From: UBA5868 sp964482025
Lineage (GTDB): Bacteria > Pseudomonadota > Gammaproteobacteria > Pseudomonadales > Cellvibrionaceae
Direction of reading: 5' to 3'
NCBI GenBank assembly: GCA_964482025.1
Contig: CAYZVN010000005.1
Coordinates: 1-64,000, forward strand
DNA length: 64,000 bases
This document shows, one piece after another, positions 35,828 through 44,707 of this stretch. Made by a program: the position numbers and the translations under genes. Under the pieces are notes generated by a model that did not search any database, was not told the DNA's origin, and saw nothing but the letters and a program-made list of their open reading frames with translations. The stretch's first letter is position 1; each line of letters starts with the position of its first letter.

Positions 35828-35954
35828 AATCCGTGGAGCTTTAGCGATACCGAAGTCTTGCCACACAAGAACTGATGCCCTAGCATCCGGCGCCTGATCT
35901 TCCCATCGCCCACCGTACCTACACGGGGGAGTGGCAGCCTACGGAATCTGATCC

Positions 35955-36614
35955 ATGAAAGAGCTATCTCTCTACGAAACCCGCGTGATCGGCTCGCTGA
36001 TCGAAAAATCTCTGACCACACCAGAGCAGTACCCGCTTTCGCTAAATGCGCTGACCAATGCCTGCAATCAAAAGAGTAACCGAGAGCCGGTTTTAGAGCT
36101 GGCGGAAAGCACGATAAAGGATACGGTGGATGAATTGGTCGAAGCGGGCTTAGTGACCGCACTGACCGGCTTTGGCAGTCGTGTCACCAAATATCAGCAC
36201 CGTTTCTGCAACACCGAATTCAGCGAATATCAATTTACTCCCCAGGAGCTCGGCATCATCTGCGTGATGTTTTTGCGCGGGCCGCAGACCCCGGGGGAAT
36301 TACGCACGCGCACCAACCGCCTGTGCGAATTTAAAGATGTGCAAGAAGTGGAAGTTGTTCTGTATCGAATGATGAACCGCTCGGACCCCCTTATTGCCAA
36401 GCTGCCGCTCGAGCCGGGCCGGCGCGAATCCCGCTATATGCATTTGTTCAGCGGCGACCTAGAAGCGGCGCTCAGCGCGGTGCCGCGCTCCACCCGTACA
36501 GCGGCCGGTGAAGAAGGCCTGGCGGAACGTGTCAGCCAACTCGAGCAGCAGCTGGCTCAGTTGCAAACCGAAATGGCCGATCTGCGCCAGCTGCTTGACG
36601 ATCTCACTGCTTAA
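35955..36614 (+). CDS. YceH family protein (DUF480)
   Basis: The 219-residue protein opens with LSLYETRVIGSLIEKSLTTPEQYPLSLNALTNACNQKSNREPV, which is the DUF480/YceH signature with a winged-helix-like fold, and includes ICVMFLRGPQTPGELRTRTNRLCEF. A C-terminal coiled coil (residues ~185-219) follows. Function is unknown. It is separated from fleQ by 127 bases and followed by a terminator, so probably monocistronic. Confidence 0.93.
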   Translation: MKELSLYETRVIGSLIEKSLTTPEQYPLSLNALTNACNQKSNREPVLELAESTIKDTVDELVEAGLVTALTGFGSRVTKYQHRFCNTEFSEYQFTPQELGIICVMFLRGPQTPGELRTRTNRLCEFKDVQEVEVVLYRMMNRSDPLIAKLPLEPGRRESRYMHLFSGDLEAALSAVPRSTRTAAGEEGLAERVSQLEQQLAQLQTEMADLRQLLDDLTA

Positions 36615-36669
36615 CACTCGCTCGTCACCTGCGGAACTTTGCTGGAGTTTTTGCACTCAGCAAACCCTC

Positions 36670-36694
36670 TGCGGCGGCTTTTTGCCGCATTTTT
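36670..36694 (+). terminator. Intrinsic terminator after yceH
   Basis: TGCGGC/GCCGCA forms a 6-bp stem around an 8-base loop, followed by TTTTT. Confidence 0.8.
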
Positions 36695-36745
36695 CCCGGC
36701 CTGTGGCTGTGCTAATCTTGGCCGCTCACTTTCAATGGGGGCATT

Positions 36746-38071
36746 TTGTCCGTGTCTTTTTCGCCGTCGGCTTTCTTCTTTGCCCATTGGTTTCGCGCAT
36801 CCTTGTTGTTATTGCTCTATTTGCTTGTGATCTCACCGGCAGGGGCGCAGAACGATGAGCGTGTTTCCGCCGATACCATTTTCTCCAGTTTAGAAAATGC
36901 ACTGTTTCAGATCCGCATCATGGAAGAAAAGTCGGGGAGCCAAGTCGCCTTAGGCAGTGGATTTTTGGTGGCGGGCAACCGGGTTGCCACGAATTATCAC
37001 GTAGTGTCGTTTGTCGTGTTGGAGCCCGATAAGTACCGCATCGAAATTGAGCTACAAGACGTAAAACAGAGCCTGTCGGTTTTAACGGTGGATGTCGTCA
37101 ATGATCTGGCGTTGCTGACGTTCGATACAATGCCGGAGGAGTTGCCCCCACATTTTCGTCTCGCCGAAACGATTCCTCGCAAAGGCCAAGTGCTGTATTC
37201 ACTGGGTAATCCGCACGACCTGGGCATGACCATTGTGGCCGGCAATTACAACGGCTTGGTGGACAATAAATTTCTCGACCGTGTTCACTTCAGTGGCGCG
37301 ATTAACTCGGGCATGAGTGGCGGCCCATCGGTCAATCAGCACTCTGAGGTGGTGGGCATCAACGTCGCCTCGGCGGGTAACCAAGTGGGTTTCCTGGTGC
37401 CGGTAGCGGCTTTGGATCGACTGCTGACTCGCAGCGAGAGCTTGCCGGAGGATTACGATTTGCGCCTGGATATGGGGCGGCAGATCGGCAGCGTGACCGA
37501 TGCCATGATGGAAAGTATTCTCGCCGCTGAGTGGAAGCGCGAAGAAATGGGGGAGGCGATCATTCTGGGGGAGATCGTCGATTGGTTTGTCTGCTGGGGC
37601 AACAGTGATTTCGATACCGAAAGTCGCACCTTGGAAATTGCCCGCGGTTGCAACAACGCCGACAATATTTTTATCAGCGACCGCTTCAATACTGGTTTTT
37701 TTGAGTACGAATTCTATTATCTCGAAGCCGACGATTGGCTCACCTCGGCGTTTTATCGCCAGTGGCGCGCCCACACCGCAGGCGCGCGACCCGGGAACAG
37801 GGCGAGAAAAGATGATGTGGGAAATTATTCCTGTGTCGATCGCATAATCGAAACGCGCAATGCCGATAACGACAAAACCCTTCGCCGCCGCGCCAGCTAC
37901 TGTGTGCGCCCCTACAAACAACTTAAGGGGCTTTATGATGTGTTTTTTATGGGCGCGACGCTCGATCAGGAAAACCGTGCGGCTATGGATCACTTCACTC
38001 TGGCTGGCGTCACTCAATCCGCTGCGGAACGTTTTCTTGCTCGCTTCGTCGAGGTGATGGCATGGCGCTAG
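36746..38071 (+). CDS. Exported trypsin-like serine protease with unknown C-terminal domain
   Basis: The 441-residue protein has a signal peptide (ASLLLLLYLLVISPAGAQ) and a DegP/trypsin-like domain with a complete triad: His85 in ATNYHVV, Asp120 in VVNDLALL, Ser191 in NSGMSGGPSV. There is no PDZ domain; the C-terminal ~200 residues, with paired cysteines (FVCWG, ARGCNNA, YSCVDR, SYCVRP), match no family I know. The start is probably TTG 36746 or GTG 36752 behind a GGGGG run. Its last 10 bases overlap the FHA-domain gene, so the two are probably made together; the protease would act in the periplasm or be anchored by its partner. Confidence 0.85.
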   Translation: MSVSFSPSAFFFAHWFRASLLLLLYLLVISPAGAQNDERVSADTIFSSLENALFQIRIMEEKSGSQVALGSGFLVAGNRVATNYHVVSFVVLEPDKYRIEIELQDVKQSLSVLTVDVVNDLALLTFDTMPEELPPHFRLAETIPRKGQVLYSLGNPHDLGMTIVAGNYNGLVDNKFLDRVHFSGAINSGMSGGPSVNQHSEVVGINVASAGNQVGFLVPVAALDRLLTRSESLPEDYDLRLDMGRQIGSVTDAMMESILAAEWKREEMGEAIILGEIVDWFVCWGNSDFDTESRTLEIARGCNNADNIFISDRFNTGFFEYEFYYLEADDWLTSAFYRQWRAHTAGARPGNRARKDDVGNYSCVDRIIETRNADNDKTLRRRASYCVRPYKQLKGLYDVFFMGATLDQENRAAMDHFTLAGVTQSAAERFLARFVEVMAWR

Positions 38072-39060
38072 TTGTCCAGTTGATCAATCGCGCCGGCGCG
38101 GTAATTTCTACCCAGAAGTTCGACAAAAACCGCATTGTCTTGGGGCGCGGATTAGACTGCGATGTGATCTTGCAGGACCCCCACGTCGAAGCTCAGCATT
38201 TAGTGGTGGAGATCGACCCGGCAAGCCAAGGCTTATCCGGTCGCGACCTCTCTACGCTCAACGGTACCTGGCGCCTGGAGCAGAACCAGCGCGGCGTGCC
38301 GGGGCGGCGCAAGAATGGCTTTCGTGAGAGCTCCTTTTTTTCCGGTCAAGTATTTGAGTTAGGGCGCACCCATGTGCGCATTTGTTCAAGCCACCACCAA
38401 GTGGCGCCCGCTTTGCCGGTGTCCCGCTGGGAGTCGCTGGGGCACGCGCTGGCTCATTGGTGGATTTACAGCCTTTTGGTGGTGCTGCTCATCGCGCTGC
38501 AAATATGGGATAGCTACCTATCTGACCCGCAACGCGAGAAGCTTTCGCAATACGCACTCAGTGCGCTCTATCCCGTTCTCGCTGCGGTCGCCTTTGCCGG
38601 GCTATGGGGGTTTATCGGCAAGAACATTCGCCACGATACGAAATTTGGAACCCACCTTTCCGCCGCCTTAGCGGCCGTTTTTGCCGTGTCAGTTTTCGAG
38701 TTTATCGCGCCTTATTGGGCCTTCCAATTCAGTTTGTGGCAGTGGCAAGGCACGATTACCTCACTGTTCATGGCTGCGATTGTGTTTGCTTTAGGATTGG
38801 TTTCTTTGAGCATGGCGACATATCTGACCGGAATGGTGCGGATTTCTGTCGCCTCTATTGCACCTGTGGTGCTGTTGATTCCAACTTTATTGGCGATTCT
38901 CGGCCGCCCCGACTTCCAGCCGCTGCCGCCCTACGACCGATCCATGGTAGAGCCCGCCATGCAATTTCGTGAAATCACGGAGGTGGAGGCGTTTCTCGAG
39001 GCTGCCCATCAACTTTACGCTGAGTCACTTGACGACTCCGCATCCGCAATTGAGGAATAA
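38062..39060 (+). CDS. FHA-domain membrane protein
   Basis: The 332-residue protein has a cytoplasmic FHA domain (residues ~26-107: IVLGRGLDCDVILQDPHVEAQHLVVEI and LSTLNGTWRL) and about five membrane helices (near 132-149, 169-186, 198-215, 231-256, 261-280). The usual SR of the phosphothreonine pocket reads EA, so classic phosphopeptide binding is uncertain, although the GR and NGT positions are kept. The ATG overlaps the protease gene by 10 bases. A protease outside and an FHA domain inside suggest signalling across the inner membrane, which is inference. Confidence 0.88.
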   Translation: MALVVQLINRAGAVISTQKFDKNRIVLGRGLDCDVILQDPHVEAQHLVVEIDPASQGLSGRDLSTLNGTWRLEQNQRGVPGRRKNGFRESSFFSGQVFELGRTHVRICSSHHQVAPALPVSRWESLGHALAHWWIYSLLVVLLIALQIWDSYLSDPQREKLSQYALSALYPVLAAVAFAGLWGFIGKNIRHDTKFGTHLSAALAAVFAVSVFEFIAPYWAFQFSLWQWQGTITSLFMAAIVFALGLVSLSMATYLTGMVRISVASIAPVVLLIPTLLAILGRPDFQPLPPYDRSMVEPAMQFREITEVEAFLEAAHQLYAESLDDSASAIEE

Positions 39061-39066
39061 ATCGGT

Positions 39067-39378
39067 ATGAAAAACGTAACACTATTATTGCTAGGTGCCG
39101 CACTTTCCGTTGGCTGCGCTTGGGTAAAGCCCTCGGCGAAGAGTCACGAAGTGATGCTCTTGACGCAAGATCAGGTGGTTAACTGCGTCAAAAAAGGCGT
39201 TACTACTTCGCAGACATTATCGAAGATCACCTTTGTTCCGCGCTCCAATGACAAGGTCTTCGGCGAATTGGTGATGCTCGCGAAGAATGAAGCCGTAATC
39301 CTGGGCGGCGATGCCGTGGTAACCGAAGGGCACATGAAGGAGGGGCGTCAAGTGTTCGGTGTCTATCGCTGCCACTAG
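39067..39378 (+). CDS. DUF4156-type small lipoprotein
   Basis: The 103-residue protein has a lipoprotein signal (LLLLGAALSVGCAW) with lipobox cysteine and then VMLLTQDQVVNCVKKGVTTSQTL and LAKNEAVILGGDAVV, which resembles the DUF4156/YjeI group. Two further cysteines (VNC and YRC) probably form a disulphide. Function is unknown. It lies 6 bases after the FHA gene and probably belongs to the same transcript. Confidence 0.82.
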   Translation: MKNVTLLLLGAALSVGCAWVKPSAKSHEVMLLTQDQVVNCVKKGVTTSQTLSKITFVPRSNDKVFGELVMLAKNEAVILGGDAVVTEGHMKEGRQVFGVYRCH

Positions 39379-39431
39379 TGGTCCGATCAGACAGCTCGGT
39401 GACAAAGGAGCATAGCCAAAACGTTTGGAGC

Positions 39432-39460
39432 GGTTGAAATGGGCAAATTCAACCCCATTT
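39432..39460 (+). promoter_or_regulatory. Sigma-32 heat-shock promoter for htpG
   Basis: GGTTGAAA (39432-39439) and CCCCATTT (39453-39460) are spaced by 13 bases. The -10 fits CCCCATNT fully and the -35 keeps TTGAAA. It lies about 50 bases upstream of the htpG ATG. Confidence 0.85.
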
Positions 39461-39509
39461 TGGCGAACATGTCGTTACACGGGCATGCCCACTTAAGGAG
39501 CCAATATTT

Positions 39510-41408
39510 ATGACAGTCGCTACCGCCAAAGAAACTCGCGGATTTGCCACCGAAGCCAAGCAGCTTCTGCACTTAATGATCCACTCCTTGTACTCCAACA
39601 AGGAAATCTTTATGCGGGAGCTGGTTTCCAATGCTTCCGACGCCGCTGATAAGCTGCGCTTTGAGGCGCTGGAAAATTCCAGCCTTTACGAAGATGACCC
39701 GGATTTGCGAATTCGTGTGACCTTCGATAAAGACGCCAACACCATCACCATCGACGACAACGGCATAGGTATGAGCCGGAAAGAGGTGATCGAGAATCTC
39801 GGGACTATTGCCAAATCGGGCACCGCTCAATTCCTCTCCAAACTGTCAGGTGATCAAAAAAAGGACGCTCAACTGATTGGTCAGTTTGGCGTCGGCTTTT
39901 ATTCGGCTTTTATCGTCGCTGACAAAGTGGAAGTGTTCACCCGGCGCGCTGGCGCCGCTAAAGACCAAGGTGTTCGCTGGAGCTGTACCGGTGAGGCGGA
40001 ATACACGGTTGAAACGGTAGAAAAAACCAGTCGCGGTACGCAGGTGGTACTGCACCTGAAAAAGGGGGAGGAAGACTTTGCCGATGGTTGGCGGCTGCGC
40101 TCCATCATCAAAAAATATTCCGATCATATTTCCCTGCCAATTGTCATGGAGAAGCAGCACTTCGGAGAAGACGCGGAGAAGCAGGAGCCGGAAGACGAAA
40201 CCATCAATAAGGCCACGGCGCTGTGGACGCGCTCACGCAGCGATATCACCGACGAAGAATACCGAGAGTTCTACAAGCATATCAGCCATGATTTTGCCGA
40301 CGCCCTCAGCTGGAGTCATAACCGAGTGGAGGGCAAGCTCGATTATACCTGCTTGCTCTATCTGCCCAGCCGCGCGCCTTTTGACCTCTACAACCGCGAA
40401 GGTGCACGCGGCTTAAAGCTCTATGTCCAGCGCACCTTTATCATGGATGATGCAGAGCAGTTTTTGCCCTTGTATCTGCGCTTTATCAAAGGGGTGGTGG
40501 ATTCCAACGACCTGTCTTTGAATGTTTCGCGCGAAATTCTGCAGAAAGATCCCAATGTCGACAGCATGAAGTCGGCGTTAACCAAGCGCGTCCTCGATAT
40601 GCTCGGGAAATTGGCGGGAGACGCCGAGCAATATGCGAAGTTCTGGGCAGAGTTTGGTCAGGTTCTCAAAGAGGGCCCCGCAGAGGATTACGCGAACAAG
40701 GAAAAAATCGCCAAGTTGCTTCGCTTCGCCACAACGCACACTAACTCTGCCGAGCAAGACCAGTCTCTCGATCAGTACATTGAGCGCATGAAAGAGGGAC
40801 AGGAGAAGATCTATTACGTGGTGGCGGAGAACTTCAGCACTGCGAAAAACAGTCCTCACCTGGAAGTTTTCCGTAAGAAAGGCATTGAAGTGCTGCTGTT
40901 GTCAGACCGTGTTGACGACTGGCTGATGGGCCATTTGGTGGAATACAAAGACAAACCGCTCCAGGATGTGAGTAAAGGTGCGTTGGACCTTGGGACAATA
41001 GAAACGGAAGAAGAGAAGCAGAGTCAGAAGGAGACCGAAAAGCAATTCGAAAGCATGGTAGGGCGCATGAAAAGCGTGCTGACTGAAGAGGTTGAGGATG
41101 TGCGCATCACCCATCGCCTGACCGATTCGCCGGCGTGTTTAGTGGTAGGTGAGGACGATATGGGGGCGCAAATGCGTCGCCTGCTGGAATCCGCAGGGCA
41201 AAAGGTGCCGGACTCCAAGCCGATCATCGAGATTAACCCCGAGCACCCTTTGGTGGTTAAGCTGGATCAGGAGCAGGATGAGGACCGCTTTAACGATCTG
41301 GCGAAAGTGTTGTTCGATCAGGCGAGCCTTGCCGAAGGCGGTCACCTGAAAGATCCGGCCACCTATGTGCAGCGGCTTAACAAGCTACTGCTCGAACTAT
41401 TTCGCTGA
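39510..41408 (+). CDS. htpG: Molecular chaperone HtpG (Hsp90)
   Basis: HtpG is the bacterial Hsp90 that remodels client proteins in an ATP-dependent cycle. The 632-residue protein has the GHKL ATPase motifs MRELVSNASDAADKLRF, DNGIGMSRKEV and QFGVGFYSAFIVAD, the middle-domain region with ESGDLSLNVSREILQ-like sequence (VDSNDLSLNVSREILQK) and the C-terminal dimerisation domain. AAGGAG precedes the ATG. A sigma-32 promoter and a terminator flank it, so it is a single-gene heat-shock unit. Confidence 0.98.
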   Translation: MTVATAKETRGFATEAKQLLHLMIHSLYSNKEIFMRELVSNASDAADKLRFEALENSSLYEDDPDLRIRVTFDKDANTITIDDNGIGMSRKEVIENLGTIAKSGTAQFLSKLSGDQKKDAQLIGQFGVGFYSAFIVADKVEVFTRRAGAAKDQGVRWSCTGEAEYTVETVEKTSRGTQVVLHLKKGEEDFADGWRLRSIIKKYSDHISLPIVMEKQHFGEDAEKQEPEDETINKATALWTRSRSDITDEEYREFYKHISHDFADALSWSHNRVEGKLDYTCLLYLPSRAPFDLYNREGARGLKLYVQRTFIMDDAEQFLPLYLRFIKGVVDSNDLSLNVSREILQKDPNVDSMKSALTKRVLDMLGKLAGDAEQYAKFWAEFGQVLKEGPAEDYANKEKIAKLLRFATTHTNSAEQDQSLDQYIERMKEGQEKIYYVVAENFSTAKNSPHLEVFRKKGIEVLLLSDRVDDWLMGHLVEYKDKPLQDVSKGALDLGTIETEEEKQSQKETEKQFESMVGRMKSVLTEEVEDVRITHRLTDSPACLVVGEDDMGAQMRRLLESAGQKVPDSKPIIEINPEHPLVVKLDQEQDEDRFNDLAKVLFDQASLAEGGHLKDPATYVQRLNKLLLELFR

Positions 41409-41430
41409 GTCGGTAACTGTTTGTGTACAA

Positions 41431-41462
41431 GGCGTGGAGAGGTTAATCTCCGCGCCTTTTTT
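41431..41462 (+). terminator. Intrinsic terminator after htpG
   Basis: GGCGTGGAGA/TCTCCGCGCC forms a 10-bp stem (one G-U) around GGTTAA, followed by TTTTTT. Confidence 0.92.
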
Positions 41463-41597
41463 GTTCCATCCGTAATATTTTCAGACAAGTGTGTCGGCCG
41501 CTTGTAGCAATCATCTGGGTTTGGTAGCGTTTTCGCGCTGCCTTAACTCTTACTGCTGCAGCGCTTCGTTGCCCAGGAAACCCTATGGGAGTTCAGA

Positions 41598-42620
41598 TTG
41601 AGCCTTACTAACTCACAACCGCGAAAAGTCACTGTATTAGGCGGCGGAAGCTTTGGCACCGCAATCGCCAACATAGTTGCCACCAACGGCTACCACACGG
41701 AACTGTGGTTTCGCGACAGTGAGCGCGCCCGCGAGTGCGAGCACAAACGGGAGAATAGCCATTACTTACCGGGTTACCGGCTGCACGACAACCTGCGGAT
41801 CTCGGCGAATCTACAGGAGAGCCTACAGGGGGCGGATGTCGTCGTAGTGGCCATTCCCGGTCAATCATTCCGCGAAGTCGCTCGCCTGGCAGCGCCCTAT
41901 ATCAGTGCCGGCGCTATGGTTGTCAGTGCGACCAAAGGGATTGAGGCGCCGAACTTTACGCTGATGAGCAATATCCTGGCGGAAGAGCTTTCAGGGGCGC
42001 GTATAGGAGTGCTGAGCGGGCCAAATTTCGCTAAGGAGATCGTGCAGAATCAGCACACTGGCAGCGTCATCGCCAGCGAGGATGATGAGGTGCTGGCGGT
42101 TATCCCCAAAGTTTTTTCATCGAACACCTTTCGCGTTTATACCAGTCGCGATAAGTTTGGTGTCGAATTGGCCGGGGCAATTAAGAATATTTATGCCATA
42201 GTGTGCGGAATGGCCTGCGCTTTAGGCGCTGGGCACAATACTCACGCGATGATTCTGACCCGCGCGTTGGCAGAAATGGGGCGTTTCGCCGATAAGCTCG
42301 GGGCTAACGCCATGACGTTTTTAGGACTTGCAGGTGTCGGTGATCTGATTCTGACCTGTAGTTCCGACCTGAGCCGAAACTACCGAGTTGGCTTCGCTTT
42401 AGGCAGTGGCAAAACCTTGCAGCAGACGCTTGAGGAAATTGGCCAAGTCGCTGAAGGAGTGAACACCTTACAGATCGTCAAGCATAAAGCAGATGAGTTG
42501 GGGGTTTATATGCCCTTAGCGTCTGGGTTGTACGCCATTTTATTTGAGGGGCAAGATATAGGCAGAGTGGTACAAGGTTTGATGACCGGTGCCATGGCAA
42601 GCGATGTGGAGTTTTATTGA
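41598..42620 (+). CDS. gpsA: NAD(P)+-dependent glycerol-3-phosphate dehydrogenase
   Basis: GpsA makes sn-glycerol 3-phosphate from dihydroxyacetone phosphate for phospholipid synthesis. The 340-residue protein has the nucleotide motif VTVLGGGSFGTAIA, the conserved SGPNFAKEI, and the catalytic lysine in VELAGAIKNIYAIVCGMA. The start is TTG at 41598, seven bases after GGGAG; the ATG at 41585 is out of frame. Confidence 0.96.
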   Translation: MSLTNSQPRKVTVLGGGSFGTAIANIVATNGYHTELWFRDSERARECEHKRENSHYLPGYRLHDNLRISANLQESLQGADVVVVAIPGQSFREVARLAAPYISAGAMVVSATKGIEAPNFTLMSNILAEELSGARIGVLSGPNFAKEIVQNQHTGSVIASEDDEVLAVIPKVFSSNTFRVYTSRDKFGVELAGAIKNIYAIVCGMACALGAGHNTHAMILTRALAEMGRFADKLGANAMTFLGLAGVGDLILTCSSDLSRNYRVGFALGSGKTLQQTLEEIGQVAEGVNTLQIVKHKADELGVYMPLASGLYAILFEGQDIGRVVQGLMTGAMASDVEFY

Positions 42621-42669
42621 TGACCAGTTTTTTTGCTGGTATTGACCACCGTAACAAACGGAGAATCTT

Positions 42670-43311
42670 ATGGATCCACAATTGAAATCCAATCTCACCA
42701 GTTCTAAACACTGGATTCGTTTGCTGTACATGCTGTTGTTCGCACTCTTTTTATATGTTGCGTCCTTTGTCGTCGCTATTTTGGTCATAGTGCAGTTTTT
42801 ATTTGCACTGATAACGGGCTCGGATAACCGAAAACTGCGCGAGCTAGGTGGCAGCCTGACGATTTACATCAAGGACGCGCTTCTGTTTTTGACCTTTAAC
42901 AGTGAGGCCAAACCCTTTCCCTTTGCGGACTGGCCAGCCGCCCCTGTTAGTGCTCCCGCAGAAAGCGTGATCGTCGAACCACCCAATGCGGTGGTTACCC
43001 CCGCGCCAGTTATGGGGACGGCGCCAGTGGCGGAGCCGGATCCGCTGGTAGAGCCTGAGCCTGTCGTGGATGCCGATCCCGTTCCTGCTGTCGATCCCGC
43101 TCCTGNNNNNNNNNNNNNNNNNNNNNNNNNNNNNNNNNNNNNNNNNNNNNNNNNNNNNNNNNNNNNNNNNNNNNNNNNNNNNNNNNNNNNNNNNNNNNNN
43201 NNNNNCGATCCCGCTCCTGTTGCCGATCCCGCTCCTGTTATAGTACCTCCTCCGACGGATGAGTCAGGGGTAGAGCCTAATCCCGAGGGCGACAGTAAAC
43301 CCGTTAGCTGA
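42670..43311 (+). CDS. DUF4389 membrane protein with Pro/Val/Asp-rich repeat tail, interrupted by N gap
   Basis: The N-terminal 85 residues match DUF4389: SSKHWIRLLYMLLFALFLYVASFVVAILVIVQFLFALITG, then LGGSLTIYIKDALLFLTFNSE, giving one or two membrane helices. The C-terminal part is a tandem repeat of units such as DPAPVA and EPDPLVEPEP. A run of 100 N lies in it, so the true repeat number and frame across the gap are unknown; both flanks happen to be in the same frame. In related bacteria DUF4389 proteins are usually short, so this tail is an addition. Function is unknown. Confidence 0.75.
   Translation: MDPQLKSNLTSSKHWIRLLYMLLFALFLYVASFVVAILVIVQFLFALITGSDNRKLRELGGSLTIYIKDALLFLTFNSEAKPFPFADWPAAPVSAPAESVIVEPPNAVVTPAPVMGTAPVAEPDPLVEPEPVVDADPVPAVDPAPXXXXXXXXXXXXXXXXXXXXXXXXXXXXXXXXXXDPAPVADPAPVIVPPPTDESGVEPNPEGDSKPVS
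43106..43205. other. Assembly gap (100 N) in a coding tandem repeat
   Basis: Exactly 100 N occur between copies of an 18-base unit (CGATCCCGCTCCTGTTGC). The round length suggests a placeholder for a gap of unknown size. Repeat copies remain on both sides, so a short-read collapse is the likely cause. Confidence 0.95.
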
Positions 43312-43367
43312 CGAATATGAGCTGTTTCAACATCCACTGAGCCGCATAACAATAAAAGGGGCTGAGC

Positions 43368-43835
43368 ATGGACTTATTTTTATTGCGCCACGGGTGCGCT
43401 GAACCATCAGCAAGCCGTGACCGCGACCGCAATCTCACCGCCGAGGGGCGAGAGGAGCTGCAGCATGTGCTAACCGCTGCGGCTCCTCAGTTCAGCAAAA
43501 TTACCCAGGTCATGGCGAGCCCTTATGTACGCGCTCAGCAAAGCTGTGACATCGCGATGGGGTTTCTACCCCATTTAACGGAGCAAGACCGACATATTGC
43601 GGATTTTCTAACACCCGGTAGCAACCCTCAGCGAACCATTGACTGGCTGAACGCACAGCCGATGGATGCGGCCATTTTGTTGGTGACGCACCAGCCGCTG
43701 GTGGGAACTTTATTGGATGAGCTCGGTGGTTTTGAGTCCGGGCGTTATCGCATGGGAACGGGGGCTCTGGCATATTTGCAATTGCCTTTGGTAGGACGTG
43801 GCCAAGCGGATCTCGTCTGGCTCAAGCATCCCTGA
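43368..43835 (+). CDS. sixA: Phosphohistidine phosphatase SixA
   Basis: SixA (155 residues) is a small histidine phosphatase superfamily enzyme that acts on phosphohistidine in HPt domains or on NPr. LLRHGCAEP carries the catalytic His in RHG, and VTHQPLVG the second His. The stop TGA overlaps the ATG of the hydrolase gene by one base, so the two are coupled. Confidence 0.93.
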   Translation: MDLFLLRHGCAEPSASRDRDRNLTAEGREELQHVLTAAAPQFSKITQVMASPYVRAQQSCDIAMGFLPHLTEQDRHIADFLTPGSNPQRTIDWLNAQPMDAAILLVTHQPLVGTLLDELGGFESGRYRMGTGALAYLQLPLVGRGQADLVWLKHP

Positions 43836-44686
43836 TGCCGTCACTGCAAACCTTTGATCTCGGCGGAGTGAGGCTGAATGCGAAGCGCTGGGGTTTGGTA
43901 GGCGGCCATCCAGTGTTGGCGTTACATGGCTGGCTTGATAACGCTGGGAGTTTCGATTTTCTCGCACCTCTACTGACGTCTTGTGATCTTATCTGTCTCG
44001 ACTGCGCCGGTCATGGTCGCAGTGGCCAACGCAATTTCCTCGGTGCCTATAATATTTGGCAAGATGTGGGCGACTTGTTCGCCGTCGCCGATCAACTCGG
44101 CTGGCCATCTTTTTCTCTTATCGGGCACTCCAGGGGCGCTATGACCAGCCTCCTTGCTGCGGGTACATTTCCTGAGCGCATAACCCACCTGAGCCTTTTG
44201 GAAGGCGGTGTTCCACGCGTGGCGACAGCCAATGAGGCTCCCGAGATACTGGCAGAGGCCATTCGCACAGTAAAAGCGGCAATTGACCGGCCGCGGCAAT
44301 ACTATTCAAGCTTTGCCCGTGCGGTGGAAGCGCGGACTCGCGGGCTGTTCCCTCTCGCTGAGCAGGATGCCGAAGCGCTGGCGCGGCACGGCGTGGTGGA
44401 AACTGAACGAGGGTTTACCTGGTCTTATGATCCGAAGCTGTTGGCTGGCTCGGAGGTGCGATTTAGCGTGGAACAGGTTTTGGCGTTCTGTGAGCGGGTT
44501 ACCGCTTCCACTTTAGTTGTTCTTGCCGAAGATGGCATGCTGCGCCAAGAGCCGGATGCCCTGGCGTTACTCAAAGCGAGGGCAGACTGGCAGCTTGTCT
44601 ACCTGCCCGGTGGGCACCACCACCATATGCATGAACAGGCTCCGGCCGTGGCTGAGTTAATTAAAAAACACATCGGCTGCTGGTAG
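43835..44686 (+). CDS. Alpha/beta-fold hydrolase
   Basis: The 283-residue protein has the oxyanion motif LHGWLDNAGSF, DCAGHGRSG, the nucleophile elbow GHSRGAM (Ser) and the C-terminal His in PGGHHHHMHE; the acid is probably Asp in LAEDGML. The substrate cannot be told. It is one base overlapped with sixA and is followed by a DUF4892 gene, an arrangement that recalls Pseudomonas. Confidence 0.9.
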   Translation: MPSLQTFDLGGVRLNAKRWGLVGGHPVLALHGWLDNAGSFDFLAPLLTSCDLICLDCAGHGRSGQRNFLGAYNIWQDVGDLFAVADQLGWPSFSLIGHSRGAMTSLLAAGTFPERITHLSLLEGGVPRVATANEAPEILAEAIRTVKAAIDRPRQYYSSFARAVEARTRGLFPLAEQDAEALARHGVVETERGFTWSYDPKLLAGSEVRFSVEQVLAFCERVTASTLVVLAEDGMLRQEPDALALLKARADWQLVYLPGGHHHHMHEQAPAVAELIKKHIGCW

Positions 44687-44707
44687 TCGAAGTACTGGAG
44701 AAATGTC

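Noticed and set aside
37199..38017. 272-codon minus-strand frame in the protease gene
   Set aside because: Antisense to a gene with a full catalytic triad and signal peptide; no motif of its own.
41585..41587. ATG upstream of gpsA
   Set aside because: Out of frame with gpsA; the TTG at 41598 behind GGGAG is in frame.
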